Source: an uncultured Alistipes sp. (GTDB taxonomy: Bacteria > Bacteroidota > Bacteroidia > Bacteroidales > Rikenellaceae). From it: DNA of 64,000 nt. The translations under genes were made by a program, and so were the position numbers. The DNA is taken from NCBI GenBank assembly GCA_910583985.1, contig CAJTYA010000005.1, forward strand, positions 91,843 to 155,842, written 5' to 3'. Below the pieces are notes generated by a model. That model saw nothing but the letters and a program-made list of their open reading frames with translations. It had not been told where the DNA came from and did no database searches. Positions within the stretch are counted from its first letter, which is position 1; every line of letters starts with the position of its first letter. This document shows, piece by piece, positions 1 through 12,041 of the stretch.

Positions 1-1883
<1,883 letters not shown>

Positions 1884-1967
1884 AGGCGGAAACACCCCGT
1901 TTCGCCGCCGCGGGGAGGGCCCTCGAAGCGCCCTCCCCGCCCGCGGCTCCATACAAATACGAAAGGC

Positions 1968-4900
1968 ATGAAAAAAACGATACCGACCCCCAAGAGCGGG
2001 TACCCCCGACAGCAGGGGCTCTATACCCCCGAAAACGAGCACGACGCCTGCGGCGTAGGGCTCGTCGTACACATCCGCAACGACAAAACGCACGAAATCG
2101 TCGAAAACGGTCTTCAGGTCCTCGAACACATGGCTCACCGCGGAGCCGAAAGCGCGGACGACAAAACGGGCGACGGAGCGGGCATCCTCGTGCAGATTCC
2201 GCACGAATTCATCCTGCTGCAAGGCATTCCCGTCCCCGAAAAGGGGAAATACGGCACCGGACTGGTCTTCCTTCCCAAAGAGGAGGCCGCCCGGCAGGCG
2301 GCCATGAACATCGTCCGGACGGCCGTCACCGAACAGGGCCTCGAACTGATGCACGTGCGCGACGTGCCGGTCAACAGCGAAATCCTCGGACGGGACGCCT
2401 TAGCGACCGAACCGGCCGTCCGGCAGCTCTTCATCAAAGGGTGTTCCGATCCCGCCGAGCTCGAACGCAGGCTCTACATGATCCGCCGCCGCATCGAGCA
2501 CGACTTCGCGCAGCAGGGAGCCGACGAAAGCTACGTGGTCAGCCTTTCGACACGGACGATCGTCTACAAGGGCATGCTCTCCTCGCTGCAATTGCGGGCC
2601 TACTATCCGGACTTGATCAATCCCTACTTCACCAGCGCATTGGCGCTGGTACACTCCCGGTTCAGCACCAACACGTTCCCCACGTGGTCGCTCGCCCAGC
2701 CGTTCCGCCTGCTGGGGCACAACGGCGAAATCAACACCATCCGGGGCAACCGCTCGTGGATGGAAGACCGCGAAAGCCTGTTCCGCCCCGCAGGCATGGA
2801 GCGCATCGCCGACTACGGGCCGATCGTCCGGCCGGGCATGAGCGACAGCGCCTCGCTGGACAACGTGCTCGAATTTTTAGTCATGAGCGGGCTGAGCCTG
2901 CCGCACGCGCTGGCGATGCTCGTGCCCGAAAGCTACAACGATAAGAATCCGATCCCCGACGCACTGAAAGGGTTCTACGAATACCACAGCATTTGGATGG
3001 AGCCGTGGGACGGCCCCGCCACGCTGATGTTCTCCGACGGACGCTACGCCGGCGGCATGCTCGACCGCAACGGCCTGCGTCCGGCCCGCTGGCTCATCAC
3101 GAAGGGCGGCACGATGGTCATCGCTTCCGAAACGGGCGTGCTCGACATCGAGCCCTCCGAGATCGAGGCCAAAGGACGGCTCCGGCCCGGCAAGATCGTC
3201 ATGGTCGACACCGAACAGGGACGCATCCTCTACGACGAAGAGATCAAGGCGCAGCTCGCCGCCGAACACCCCTACAAGGAATGGCTCGAAAAGAACCGCA
3301 TCCTGCTGCGCAAAATCACCTCCGGACGCAAAGTAACGCACGGCATCGAAAACTACGAAGCCATGCTGCGCACGTTCGGCTATCACAAGGAGGACATGCA
3401 GCGGATCGTGCTGCCCATGGGTCGCGACGGCGCCGAACCGCTCGGTTCGATGGGCAACGACACACCGATCGCCGTGCTGTCGGCCAAGCCGCAGCGGCTG
3501 TTCAACTATTTCCGCCAGCAGTTCGCCCAAGTGACCAACCCGCCCATCGACCCGATCCGCGAAGAACTGGTCATGTCGCTGGCCAGCTACATCGGCGCCG
3601 TGGACGGCAACATCCTCGAACCCTCGGCCGACCACTGCAAAGTAGTCAAGCTGAGCAGCCCCGTGCTGACGAACTCCGACGTCGACATCCTCACCCACCT
3701 CTCCTACAAGGGTTTCCGCACCCGCACGCTCGACATGCTCTTCCCGGCCGAAGAGGGCGAGGCCGGACTGGAACGCACCGTCGAGGCCCTGTGCCGGCAA
3801 GCCGAGCAGGCCGTCGACGAAGGCTACAACTACGTCATTCTGAGCGACCGGAAAGTCGACGCCCGGCAGGCCCCCGTCCCGTCGCTGCTGGCGCTCTCGG
3901 CCGTCCACACCCACCTCATCCGCGTGCACAAGCGGTCGAAGATCGCCTTGATCGTCGAAACGGGCGAAGCCCGCGAGGTGATGCACACCGCGCTGCTGAT
4001 CGGCTTCGGCGCCAGCGCCGTGAACCCCTACATGGCCTTCGCCGTGCTCGACGAGGGAGTCCGGAACGGCGACCTGCAACTCGACTACGAGACGGCCGAG
4101 CACCACTACATCAAGGCCGTGAACAAAGGTTTCCTGAAAATCATGTCCAAGATGGGCATTTCGACGATCCGCAGCTACCGCGGCGCCCGCATCTTCGAAG
4201 CCATCGGCCTCTCCTCCGGCGTACTGGAACGTTACTTCTGCGGCACGACATCGAAAATCGAAGGAGCGTCGCTCGGCGACATCGCCCGCGACACGCTCGC
4301 CGCCCACGCCCGCGGCTTCGGCGACGAAGAGATCTTCAGCCCCAGCCAGCGGCTCGAAAACCTCGGCCACTACGCATGGCGGCGGGACGGCGAGAAGCAC
4401 GCATGGAACCCCGAAACGATCTCCGCCCTGCAACTGGCTACAAGACTGGGCAGCTACAAGAAGTTCAAGGAATACACCCGGCTCGTGGACGACAAGCCCG
4501 AACCGATCTACCTGCGCGATCTGATGCGCCTCAAGAAAAACCCCATCGACCTCTCGCTCGTCGAGCCGGCGAGCGAAATCACGCGGCGGTTCGTCACCGG
4601 CGCCATGTCGTTCGGGTCGATCAGCAAAGAGGCGCACGAGGCGATGGCGCTGGCCATGAACGCCATCGGAGGAAAGAGCAACACGGGCGAAGGCGGCGAA
4701 GACCCCGCGCGGTACCGTCCGAGGGAAGACGGCACGCTCGCCCGCAGCGCCATCAAGCAGGTGGCGTCGGGACGGTTCGGCGTCAATGCCGAATACCTCG
4801 TCAACGCCGACGAAATACAGATCAAGGTGGCGCAGGGCGCCAAACCGGGCGAAGGCGGACAGTTGCCGGGCTACAAGGTGGACGAAATGATCGCCCGCAC

Positions 4901-6494
4901 GCGCCACTCGATTCCCGGCATTTCGCTCATTTCGCCGCCGCCCCACCACGACATCTACTCGATCGAAGACCTCGCCCAGTTGATCTTCGACCTGAAGAAC
5001 GTCAATCCCCGCGCCCGCATCAGCGTGAAGCTGGTTTCGGAAAGCGGCGTGGGCACGATTGCCGCCGGCGTGGCCAAGGCCAAGGCCGACATGATCCTCA
5101 TCAGCGGCTGCGAGGGAGGAACCGGCGCGAGCCCGATGAGCTCGATCAAGCACGCGGGCCTGCCTTCGGAAATCGGCCTCGCGGAGACGCAGCAGACGCT
5201 CGTCGTCAACGACCTGCGCGGACAGGTGACGTTGCAGGTGGACGGCCAGTACAAAACCGGGCGCGACATCGTCATCGGGGCGCTGCTCGGCGCCGAGGAA
5301 TTCGGGTTCGCCACGAGCGCGCTGATCGTGCTAGGGTGCGTGATGATGCGCAAATGCCACCTCAACACCTGTCCCGTCGGCGTCGCCACGCAGGACGAGG
5401 AGCTGCGCCGCCGCTTCGTGGGCCGGTACGAATATCTGGTCAACTTTTTCAACTTTCTGGCCGAAGACGTCCGCGAGCATCTGGCCGAAATGGGCTTCAC
5501 CCGACTCGACGACATCGTCGGCCGGACCGACCTGATCGAGACGGCCGTCCCGGCGGAGGGCAAAGCCGCCGGCATCGACCTGTCGAAAATCCTCTACCGT
5601 CCGCAGGAAGCCGCCACGCACGCCACGCGGAGAGTCGTCGCCCAGCACCACGGGATCGAATCGGTGATCGACCGCTCGCTCATCGGCATCGCGGCACCGG
5701 CCCTCGATTCGAAAATGGCCGTACAGCTCGACTTCCCGATCCGCAACACCGACCGCTCGGTCGGGGCGATGCTTTCGGGCGCCGTCACCGCACGATACGG
5801 AGGCGAAGGCCTGCCGCGCGACACGATCCGCGTGACGTTCCGCGGATCGGCCGGCCAGAGCTTCGGCGCCTTCCTTTGCAAGGGCATCGCCTTCCGGCTC
5901 GAAGGAGACGCCAACGACTACCTCGGCAAAGGGCTTTCGGGCGGCCGCATCACCGTCGTACCGCCCAAGGGTACGCTCTTCGCCCCGGAAGAGAACATCG
6001 TCGCCGGCAACACGCTGCTTTACGGGGCCACCGAAGGCGAAGTCTACATCAACGGCCGGGTCGGCGAACGTTTCTGCGTGCGCAACAGCGGCGCCACGGC
6101 CGTCGTGGAAGGCGCGGGCGACCATTGCTGCGAATACATGACCGGAGGGCGCACCGTCGTGCTGGGTCCCACGGGCCGCAACTTCGCCGCCGGCATGAGC
6201 GGCGGGATCGCTTACGTCTGGAACCGGGAGGGCGACTTCGACTATTTCTGCAACATGGAGATGGTCGAGCTCTCGCTCATCGAGGAGAGCGCCGACGACA
6301 AGGAACTGCACAGCCTCGTGAGCGCGCACTACTACCACACCGGCAGCCCGCTGGCCAAGCGCATGCTCGACGACTGGAACCGCTATATCGGGGAGTTCAT
6401 CAAGGTGACGCCCATCGAATACAAGAAAGTGCTCCACGCCCGGCGCATGGCCGCTCTCGAACGCAAAATCGCCAAGGTGGAACGGGACTACTGA
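1968..6494 (+). CDS. gltB: Glutamate synthase, large subunit
   Basis: Large (alpha) subunit of GOGAT. It hydrolyses glutamine and transfers the ammonia to 2-oxoglutarate, giving two glutamates with electrons from GltD. The protein has 1508 residues, the normal length. The N-terminal Ntn glutaminase has its catalytic cysteine in HDACGVG (about residue 28), so about 27 residues are a propeptide that must be removed. Then come the central domain, the FMN-binding synthase domain (GGKSNTGEGGEDPARY, QGAKPGEGGQLPG), the 3Fe-4S cysteines in MMRKCHLNTCPVGVATQ and the C-terminal beta-helix (GAxxGxxYV-type repeats). gltD follows closely, so the two are very probably one transcript. Confidence 0.97.
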   Translation: MKKTIPTPKSGYPRQQGLYTPENEHDACGVGLVVHIRNDKTHEIVENGLQVLEHMAHRGAESADDKTGDGAGILVQIPHEFILLQGIPVPEKGKYGTGLVFLPKEEAARQAAMNIVRTAVTEQGLELMHVRDVPVNSEILGRDALATEPAVRQLFIKGCSDPAELERRLYMIRRRIEHDFAQQGADESYVVSLSTRTIVYKGMLSSLQLRAYYPDLINPYFTSALALVHSRFSTNTFPTWSLAQPFRLLGHNGEINTIRGNRSWMEDRESLFRPAGMERIADYGPIVRPGMSDSASLDNVLEFLVMSGLSLPHALAMLVPESYNDKNPIPDALKGFYEYHSIWMEPWDGPATLMFSDGRYAGGMLDRNGLRPARWLITKGGTMVIASETGVLDIEPSEIEAKGRLRPGKIVMVDTEQGRILYDEEIKAQLAAEHPYKEWLEKNRILLRKITSGRKVTHGIENYEAMLRTFGYHKEDMQRIVLPMGRDGAEPLGSMGNDTPIAVLSAKPQRLFNYFRQQFAQVTNPPIDPIREELVMSLASYIGAVDGNILEPSADHCKVVKLSSPVLTNSDVDILTHLSYKGFRTRTLDMLFPAEEGEAGLERTVEALCRQAEQAVDEGYNYVILSDRKVDARQAPVPSLLALSAVHTHLIRVHKRSKIALIVETGEAREVMHTALLIGFGASAVNPYMAFAVLDEGVRNGDLQLDYETAEHHYIKAVNKGFLKIMSKMGISTIRSYRGARIFEAIGLSSGVLERYFCGTTSKIEGASLGDIARDTLAAHARGFGDEEIFSPSQRLENLGHYAWRRDGEKHAWNPETISALQLATRLGSYKKFKEYTRLVDDKPEPIYLRDLMRLKKNPIDLSLVEPASEITRRFVTGAMSFGSISKEAHEAMALAMNAIGGKSNTGEGGEDPARYRPREDGTLARSAIKQVASGRFGVNAEYLVNADEIQIKVAQGAKPGEGGQLPGYKVDEMIARTRHSIPGISLISPPPHHDIYSIEDLAQLIFDLKNVNPRARISVKLVSESGVGTIAAGVAKAKADMILISGCEGGTGASPMSSIKHAGLPSEIGLAETQQTLVVNDLRGQVTLQVDGQYKTGRDIVIGALLGAEEFGFATSALIVLGCVMMRKCHLNTCPVGVATQDEELRRRFVGRYEYLVNFFNFLAEDVREHLAEMGFTRLDDIVGRTDLIETAVPAEGKAAGIDLSKILYRPQEAATHATRRVVAQHHGIESVIDRSLIGIAAPALDSKMAVQLDFPIRNTDRSVGAMLSGAVTARYGGEGLPRDTIRVTFRGSAGQSFGAFLCKGIAFRLEGDANDYLGKGLSGGRITVVPPKGTLFAPEENIVAGNTLLYGATEGEVYINGRVGERFCVRNSGATAVVEGAGDHCCEYMTGGRTVVLGPTGRNFAAGMSGGIAYVWNREGDFDYFCNMEMVELSLIEESADDKELHSLVSAHYYHTGSPLAKRMLDDWNRYIGEFIKVTPIEYKKVLHARRMAALERKIAKVERDY

Positions 6495-6534
6495 TCCCGC
6501 CCGCCGATTGTCAAACCGCAACAGACCAACGATC

Positions 6535-7956
6535 ATGGGAAACCCCAAAGGATTTTTACACATACCGCGCAAAGAGGCCGGCTACCGCCCCCTGCACGAA
6601 CGGATATACGACTTCGCGCCGGTAGAACAGACGCTCAACGCGGAAGACCGCAAGCTGCAGGCTTCGCGCTGCATGGACTGCGGCGTACCGTTCTGCCACT
6701 GGGCCTGCCCGCTGGGCAACCGCCAGCCCGAATGGCAGGATCTGGCATGGCGGGGAAAATGGAAAGAGGCCTACGACATCCTCTCGCTGACGGACGACTT
6801 CCCCGAATTCACCGGCCGGGTCTGCCCGGCGCTCTGCGAGCAATCGTGCGTGCTCAAGCTCCACGACCAGCCCGTCACGATCCGCGAAAACGAAGCGGCC
6901 ATCGTCGAACAGGCCTTTCAGGCCGGGCACATCGTCCCCTGCCCGCCCCGCCGCCGGACGGGAAAGAAGGTGGCGGTGATCGGTTCGGGCCCCTCCGGAC
7001 TGGCCTGCGCCAACCAGCTCAACCGGCGAGGCCACACCGTCGTCGTATTCGAGAAAGACGAAGCGCCCGGCGGCCTGCTCCGGCTCGGCATACCCGATTT
7101 CAAGCTGAGCAAACGCATCATAGACCGCCGGCTGGAGCTCCTGCGGGCCGAGGGCATCGAGTTCCGGACGAACAGTCCCGTGGGCAGCAGCTCCGAAATC
7201 GCGGAACTGCTCGAAAAGTACGACGCGCTGTGCGTCGCCATCGGATCGGGTGTCCCGCGCGACCTGCCGGTCGAAGGACGCGGGCTGGAGGGCATCCATT
7301 TCGCGCTCGACATGCTCCGCCAGCAGAACCGGCAGGTGGCCGGCCACACGGTTCCCGACGAGGAGCGCATCACGGCCCAAGGCAAGCGCGTGCTGGTCAT
7401 CGGCGGAGGCGACACGGGATCGGACTGCGTGGGCACCTCCGTCCGCCAAGGCGCCTCGCTCGTCACGCAGATCGAAATCATGCCCCAGCCGCCCGAACGC
7501 TGCAACCCCGACACGCCGTGGCCGATGTTCCCCCGCGTGCTGAAAACCTCCTCCTCGCACGAGGAAGGCTGCCAGAGACGATGGAACCTCGAAACCAAGC
7601 GGTTCGTCGGCCGCGACGGCCGGGTCGTCGGTGTGGAGGTCGAGCGCGTCGAATGGGAAAAGGACGCCGAGGAACGCTGGCAGATGCGCCGCACGGGCGA
7701 AACCGAGACGATCGAGGCCGACCTCGTCCTGCTGGCCATGGGCTTCGTCCATCCCGTCCACGAAGGGCTCGTCGCCGAACTGAGCCTGAGCCTCGACGAC
7801 CGCAAGAACGTGCGGGGCGACGGCACCCAGCGCACCTCGCACGACAAGGTATTCGTCGCGGGCGACGCGCTGACGGGCGCTTCGCTCGTCGTTCGGGCCA
7901 TCGCCTCCGGCCGCCGGGCCGCCGAACACATCGACCGCTTCCTGCACAACGAATAG
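6535..7956 (+). CDS. gltD: Glutamate synthase, small (NADPH) subunit
   Basis: Beta subunit of GOGAT, which takes electrons from NAD(P)H and passes them through FAD and Fe-S centres to GltB. About 473 residues. Visible motifs are the N-terminal cysteine clusters CMDCGVPFCHWACP and CPALCEQSC (4Fe-4S ligands), the FAD dinucleotide fold VIGSGPSGLACANQL, the NAD(P)H fold VLVIGGGDTGSDC and a C-terminal GDALTGASLVVRAI FAD motif. I chose the ATG at 6535 (MGNPKGFLHIPR), the usual N-terminus of the family, over an in-frame TTG at 6508. The 40 bp gap after gltB supports co-transcription. Confidence 0.96.
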   Translation: MGNPKGFLHIPRKEAGYRPLHERIYDFAPVEQTLNAEDRKLQASRCMDCGVPFCHWACPLGNRQPEWQDLAWRGKWKEAYDILSLTDDFPEFTGRVCPALCEQSCVLKLHDQPVTIRENEAAIVEQAFQAGHIVPCPPRRRTGKKVAVIGSGPSGLACANQLNRRGHTVVVFEKDEAPGGLLRLGIPDFKLSKRIIDRRLELLRAEGIEFRTNSPVGSSSEIAELLEKYDALCVAIGSGVPRDLPVEGRGLEGIHFALDMLRQQNRQVAGHTVPDEERITAQGKRVLVIGGGDTGSDCVGTSVRQGASLVTQIEIMPQPPERCNPDTPWPMFPRVLKTSSSHEEGCQRRWNLETKRFVGRDGRVVGVEVERVEWEKDAEERWQMRRTGETETIEADLVLLAMGFVHPVHEGLVAELSLSLDDRKNVRGDGTQRTSHDKVFVAGDALTGASLVVRAIASGRRAAEHIDRFLHNE

Positions 7957-8396
7957 GTCCGCCGAACCCGAAACCGCCGCCCGTCCCCGGACAAAACACC
8001 GCCGAGAAGCCCGGAGCCGTCCGCGCTCCGTCCGAAAAGGGGAATATCGTTTTGAGAACGAGCACTCCGAAACGGCGTCGCTCCGAGAAGACCGGGACAT
8101 ACGAACCGCGAGGTCGCCCTGCCAAACGACAGGACGGCCTCGCATCCGTTACGGCCGCTTCCCTTGCCTACCCTGCGCTTTCGCACGGGAACTGCGGATT
8201 CCGCAGGCATCTGCCATCGGGCGCCGCGAGCCGCCCTCCCACGGCCCCGGAAAAACCTGCACGCGAACGACTCCCGGATCGCGGACGGACGACGGCCGCC
8301 GACCGCTCCGAAACCGAAAAAGCGAGCCGTCTCCGGAAACGCAGCTCCGAACGGGCGGCAAAAACATGCGGAGTCAAGAAGTCGAAACGACGAAAA
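7957..8396. other. Gene-free spacer between convergent gltD and gdhA
   Basis: No coding sequence is supported here. Several frames stay open only because the DNA is GC-rich; their translations are Arg/Pro-rich and have no recognisable start or motif. The only structure seen is the terminator at the right end. Confidence 0.6.
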
Positions 8397-8438
8397 AAGA
8401 GGATGCCCCGCGGCGGTACGGGACACCCTCTTTTTTTT
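8393..8438. terminator. Bidirectional intrinsic terminator (gltD / gdhA)
   Basis: A 14-bp stem (8397-8410 with 8419-8432, two G-U wobbles on the minus-strand RNA) encloses an 8-nt loop. It has T8 on the + side and A6 on the left side, so it can end transcripts from both directions. Confidence 0.85.
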
Positions 8439-8506
8439 CATTCGGCCGGACAGGCCTTCCTCCGGCGCGGAAACGGAGCGCACCGCCCCGTCGCACCGGC
8501 GCCGGA

Positions 8507-9862
8507 CTATACGCAGCCCTGTGCGAGCATGGCGTTGGCCACCTTCATGAAGCCGGCGATGTTGGCGCCTTTGACGTAATTCACGTACCCGTCGGGTTCG
8601 GTGCCGTATTTCACGCAAGCGGCATGGATGTTCTGCATGATCGAATGCAGCTTCTGGTCCACCTCTTCGGACGTCCACGACAGGCGGATCGAATTCTGCG
8701 TCATTTCGAGTCCGGACGTGGCCACGCCGCCGGCGTTCGACGCCTTGCCCGGAGAGTAAAGGATGCGGCTGTCTTGGAACACCTTGATCGCTTCGGGCGT
8801 CGAAGGCATGTTGGCCCCTTCGGCGACGCAGATGCAGCCTCCGGCCACCAGCGCACGGGCTTCCTCCTCGTTGAGTTCGTTCTGCGTGGCGCACGGCATG
8901 GCGATGTCGCACTTGACGCTCCACGGACGCTGCCCTTCGTAATACGTGGCGCTCGGATATTTGTCGGCGTATTCTTTAATACGGCCGCGGAAGATGTTTT
9001 TGAGCTCCATCACGTAGGCCAGTTTTTCGGCATCGATGCCCTCCGGATCGTGGATATAGCCCGACGAATCGGACAGCGTCACGACTTTCGCGCCGAGCTG
9101 CGTGGCCTTTTCGCAGGCGTACTGCGCCACGTTGCCCGAACCGGAAATCGTCACCACCTTGCCCGCATAGCTTTCGCCCTTGGTGGCGAGCATTTCCTGT
9201 GCGAAGTAGCAGGTGCCGTAGCCGGTGGCTTCGGGACGCAACGGGCTGCCGCCCCAACCGAGTCCCTTACCGGTCAGCGTGCCGGTAAACTCGTTGCGGA
9301 GCCGTTTGTACTGTCCGAACAGGAAGCCGATCTCGCGACCGCCCACGCCGATGTCGCCGGCAGGGACGTCGGTGTCCTGTCCCACGTGGCGCTGCAATTC
9401 GGTCATGAACGACTGGCAGAATTTCATCACCTCGTTGTCGGACTTGCCCTTGGGGTTGAAGTCCGAACCGCCCTTGCCGCCGCCCATCGGGAGCGTCGTG
9501 AGGCTGTTCTTGAACGTCTGTTCGAACGCGAGGAACTTCAGGATGCTCAGATTGACAGAAGGATGGAAACGGAGTCCGCCCTTGTACGGACCGATCGCGC
9601 TGTTCATCTGCACGCGGTAGCCCCGGTTGATCTCTACCTCGCCCTTGTCGTTGATCCACGGAACGCGGAAGATCACCACCCGTTCGGGCTCGGCGATGCG
9701 TTCCAGAATCTTCATCTTCTGAAGCACGGGGTTTTCGAGGATATAGGCGGCCAGCGACTCCACGACTTCGCGCACGGCCTGATGAAACTCTTTCTCTCCG
9801 GGATTCTTGGCTATTACCTTAGCCATGAAGTCATCCACGTACTGCTGAACATGTTTTTCCAT
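8507..9862 (-). CDS. gdhA: Glutamate dehydrogenase (hexameric, NAD(P)-dependent)
   Basis: Reversibly aminates 2-oxoglutarate to glutamate. The 451-residue length fits the small hexameric family. Motifs: the substrate-binding KGGLRFHPSVN, the catalytic-lysine loop PMGGGKGGSDFNPKGKSD, DVPAGDIGVGGREIGF and the nucleotide fold VVTISGSGNVAQYA. Cofactor choice (NADP or NAD) cannot be read with confidence. The gene faces the GS-GOGAT genes, so both routes of ammonia assimilation sit side by side: GDH for high ammonia and GS-GOGAT for low. It is a single-gene unit with its own promoter and terminator. Confidence 0.97.
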   Translation of the reverse strand: MEKHVQQYVDDFMAKVIAKNPGEKEFHQAVREVVESLAAYILENPVLQKMKILERIAEPERVVIFRVPWINDKGEVEINRGYRVQMNSAIGPYKGGLRFHPSVNLSILKFLAFEQTFKNSLTTLPMGGGKGGSDFNPKGKSDNEVMKFCQSFMTELQRHVGQDTDVPAGDIGVGGREIGFLFGQYKRLRNEFTGTLTGKGLGWGGSPLRPEATGYGTCYFAQEMLATKGESYAGKVVTISGSGNVAQYACEKATQLGAKVVTLSDSSGYIHDPEGIDAEKLAYVMELKNIFRGRIKEYADKYPSATYYEGQRPWSVKCDIAMPCATQNELNEEEARALVAGGCICVAEGANMPSTPEAIKVFQDSRILYSPGKASNAGGVATSGLEMTQNSIRLSWTSEEVDQKLHSIMQNIHAACVKYGTEPDGYVNYVKGANIAGFMKVANAMLAQGCV

Positions 9863-9913
9863 TCGAATACTCTTTACGGATTGTTAATTCGGATTTTCGA
9901 TTTCTTACGGCTG

Positions 9914-9945
9914 TAAAAATAGAGGATCGGATTCAAAAAAACAAA
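9914..9945 (-). promoter_or_regulatory. Predicted gdhA promoter
   Basis: On the minus strand TTTG (9945-9942) is followed by 20 bp and TATTTTTA (9921-9914). This is one base from the Bacteroidota -7 consensus TAnnTTTG with ideal spacing, and it lies about 50 bp upstream of the gdhA ATG. Confidence 0.55.
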
Positions 9946-10393
9946 CAAAACGACCGGTAGAAAGCATTTACATCACATTTTGTTAAAAACCGAACATGCA
10001 AAATCGTTAACATCCGGACGCCGTCGCGCACGAACGGTTTCAAACAATAACCCCGCATCCGCATTTACACGAAAATCGTCAGCCTCGCGAACTTGCAAAA
10101 AAATTTCCGTTTATTTTCACGACGCCCTTCCCCGGCGGCGATTCGCCACCGCGAGGCTCCCTCCGGACGGGCGCAAAGACATTCGGAGACATACCGTCCG
10201 GCACCCAAAATCCGCCGACTGCCGCTCGCCGTCCCGGAACGGAAACGCCTCTTTCCGGGAACCGGAGCCGCCCGCCCCGGCTGAAATCTTATACTAAAGT
10301 GCAGGCGGCAGAAACCGCGGCGGCGGCCATCCGCATCGCGAAACCCGCGGACACTGCGAGTACGCTCCGGACAGGCTCCGAAGACCGAACGGC
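9946..10393. other. Spacer without recognisable gene
   Basis: This stretch lies between the gdhA promoter and the 3' end of the helical-repeat gene. The first 150 bp are AT-rich (promoter-like), the rest GC-rich. Short open frames show no family signature. Confidence 0.5.
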
Positions 10394-11944
10394 CTACCGG
10401 CCGTTTTCGGCGAGGTAACGCCGGCGGATGATTTCGGCGACGGGAATCCCCTTGATCTTGCTCTCCAGCCACGACAACACGTCGAGGTAGTAGAACGTCC
10501 GGCGTTCGTAGGGGTGGTGTTCCAACGGTTTGAGCCGGTCGTAAAGCTGCCGGAGCTCGTCCCGGAAATTCGACTCGTACATCGAATTGAGCCGTTTGAG
10601 GAAAGCCATCATCTCCTTCTGCACCTGCTGCATGTCGTTCATGCGGACCAAAAACTGGTAGACCGACCGCACCTGATAGTCGAGGTTGTAGTCGATGCCC
10701 GCCTCGTAGGAGCTGATCAGGTTCAGGATGCGGGCGTAGCATTGCAGGTCGCGGCGGATCTGCGGGTCGCGCGTGGAGACGATCCGGCCGAGGTAGGCCA
10801 TGCAGCGGCGGTAGTCGTCGTTGCCGAAATAAAGGCAGGCGATCTTGTAGTAGAGCACCATCCGGTGATGGATGTCCAGATGGGCGCGATAGCGGTCGAG
10901 GTAACGTTCCACCTCCGGGATCATCTTCACGCCCTCGGCGAAAGTACCTTCCCAGAAGTGCCGGTTGATACGGTTCGAGTAAAGAATCTGCAACGAAATC
11001 ATCCGCGCGTTGTCGTTGGCGCTGCCGATCGTGTCGAACTCCTCCTCGAAGGCCGTGAGCGTCCGCACGAAACGCCGGTAGCTCCGCAACAGGAACAACC
11101 CGTCGAGCAGGCGGGAACAGCCCCGCAGATAGGAATCGTACATGAGCGTCTTCATGTGCGGCGCCCGGTCGAACAGGGCGATCCAGCGGCAGACGTATTT
11201 GTAGCAGGTCAGCATGTCGTGCCGGATGTAGTTGTACCACACCTGCGCCTGATAGAAATGCACCCTTTCGAGAAACGAAAGATTCCCTTCGTCGTATTTT
11301 TCCAGCACGGGCCCGAAAATATGCACGATCAGATCGAGGTCCTTCTGCGTCCGGGCATACCCCAGACGCAGATAGAGGCTGTAGAGCTGCATGCCCGTAT
11401 TGGAGAGTTCGCCGATGTTCGCGATCTTGCCGCTCAATTCGCTTACCTGACGGCTATTCGCCTCCGTCCGGGCCCGGACGCCGCGCACAGCGCTGAGCGT
11501 GTCGATCTTTTTCTGGAACTCGATGATGTCGATGGCCGCCGTATGCTGTTCGTACTGCAAGGCCTGCTCCTTGGCTTTCTCCAACAGCTTGGTGCTCTGC
11601 CGGAAGAGTCCCTTGTCGTAAAGGATGCGGGCGAAGTCGATCTGCTCGCGCAACTGCATCGGGATCGTGCGCTGGACGTCCAGCAGCCGGATGCTGACCA
11701 AAATCTGCTTGTAGAGATGGGCCTTCATGTTGGGGAGCTGCTCCTTTTTGACCGGGCAGCGTTGCAGCACCCGCGCCTCGTCGTACTCCTCCATGGAGTC
11801 CATGCAGTCGAACAGCGCGATGAACTTGGCCTCCTGATTGCCCGACAGTCGGGTGGCATAGAGCTTGAAATTACGCTTCTCCGCCTTGCTCATGCTCCGC
11901 ACCAGATCGAATACGGGCTCCTGCTTTCCACTTACGCTGCTCAT
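10394..11944 (-). CDS. Conserved helical-repeat (TPR-like) protein of unknown function
   Basis: I do not recognise a named gene. The product is about 516 residues, soluble, with no signal peptide or TM segment. It is rich in Leu, Arg, Tyr and Glu and apparently all-helical, with repeating patterns of paired helices (for example LLEKAKEQALQYEQHTAAIDI, then many LYxxRLxRHxxx-like units), which suggests a TPR-like scaffold. I start it at the ATG at 11944 (MSSVSGKQEP) rather than at 11971, because a good promoter box (TAAATTTG, 11976-11969) overlaps the longer start and a purine-rich RBS precedes 11944. It is divergent from purM. Confidence 0.8.
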   Translation of the reverse strand: MSSVSGKQEPVFDLVRSMSKAEKRNFKLYATRLSGNQEAKFIALFDCMDSMEEYDEARVLQRCPVKKEQLPNMKAHLYKQILVSIRLLDVQRTIPMQLREQIDFARILYDKGLFRQSTKLLEKAKEQALQYEQHTAAIDIIEFQKKIDTLSAVRGVRARTEANSRQVSELSGKIANIGELSNTGMQLYSLYLRLGYARTQKDLDLIVHIFGPVLEKYDEGNLSFLERVHFYQAQVWYNYIRHDMLTCYKYVCRWIALFDRAPHMKTLMYDSYLRGCSRLLDGLFLLRSYRRFVRTLTAFEEEFDTIGSANDNARMISLQILYSNRINRHFWEGTFAEGVKMIPEVERYLDRYRAHLDIHHRMVLYYKIACLYFGNDDYRRCMAYLGRIVSTRDPQIRRDLQCYARILNLISSYEAGIDYNLDYQVRSVYQFLVRMNDMQQVQKEMMAFLKRLNSMYESNFRDELRQLYDRLKPLEHHPYERRTFYYLDVLSWLESKIKGIPVAEIIRRRYLAENGR

Positions 11945-11968
11945 CTCCGCCTTGCTGTTTGATCCAAG

Positions 11969-11976
11969 CAAATTTA
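11969..11976 (-). promoter_or_regulatory. Promoter -7 box of the helical-repeat gene
   Basis: TAAATTTG on the minus strand matches TAnnTTTG exactly and lies 24 bp upstream of the ATG at 11944. A TTTC lies 20 bp further upstream, a weak -33 element. Confidence 0.5.
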
Positions 11977-12008
11977 CCGAAAATTATCCGAGTAACGAAA
12001 TTAATGGC

Positions 12009-12016
12009 TATCTTTG
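12009..12016 (+). promoter_or_regulatory. Promoter -7 box of purM
   Basis: TATCTTTG matches TAnnTTTG exactly, 25 bp before the purM ATG. No clear -33 TTG is seen. Confidence 0.55.
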
Positions 12017-12041
12017 TATGCAAACAATCCGATAACGCATC

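Noticed and set aside
2877..5153. 758-aa open frame on minus across gltB
   Set aside because: It is fully antisense to gltB and its translation is His/Arg/Val/Asp-rich without motifs; such frames are a by-product of GC-rich third positions.
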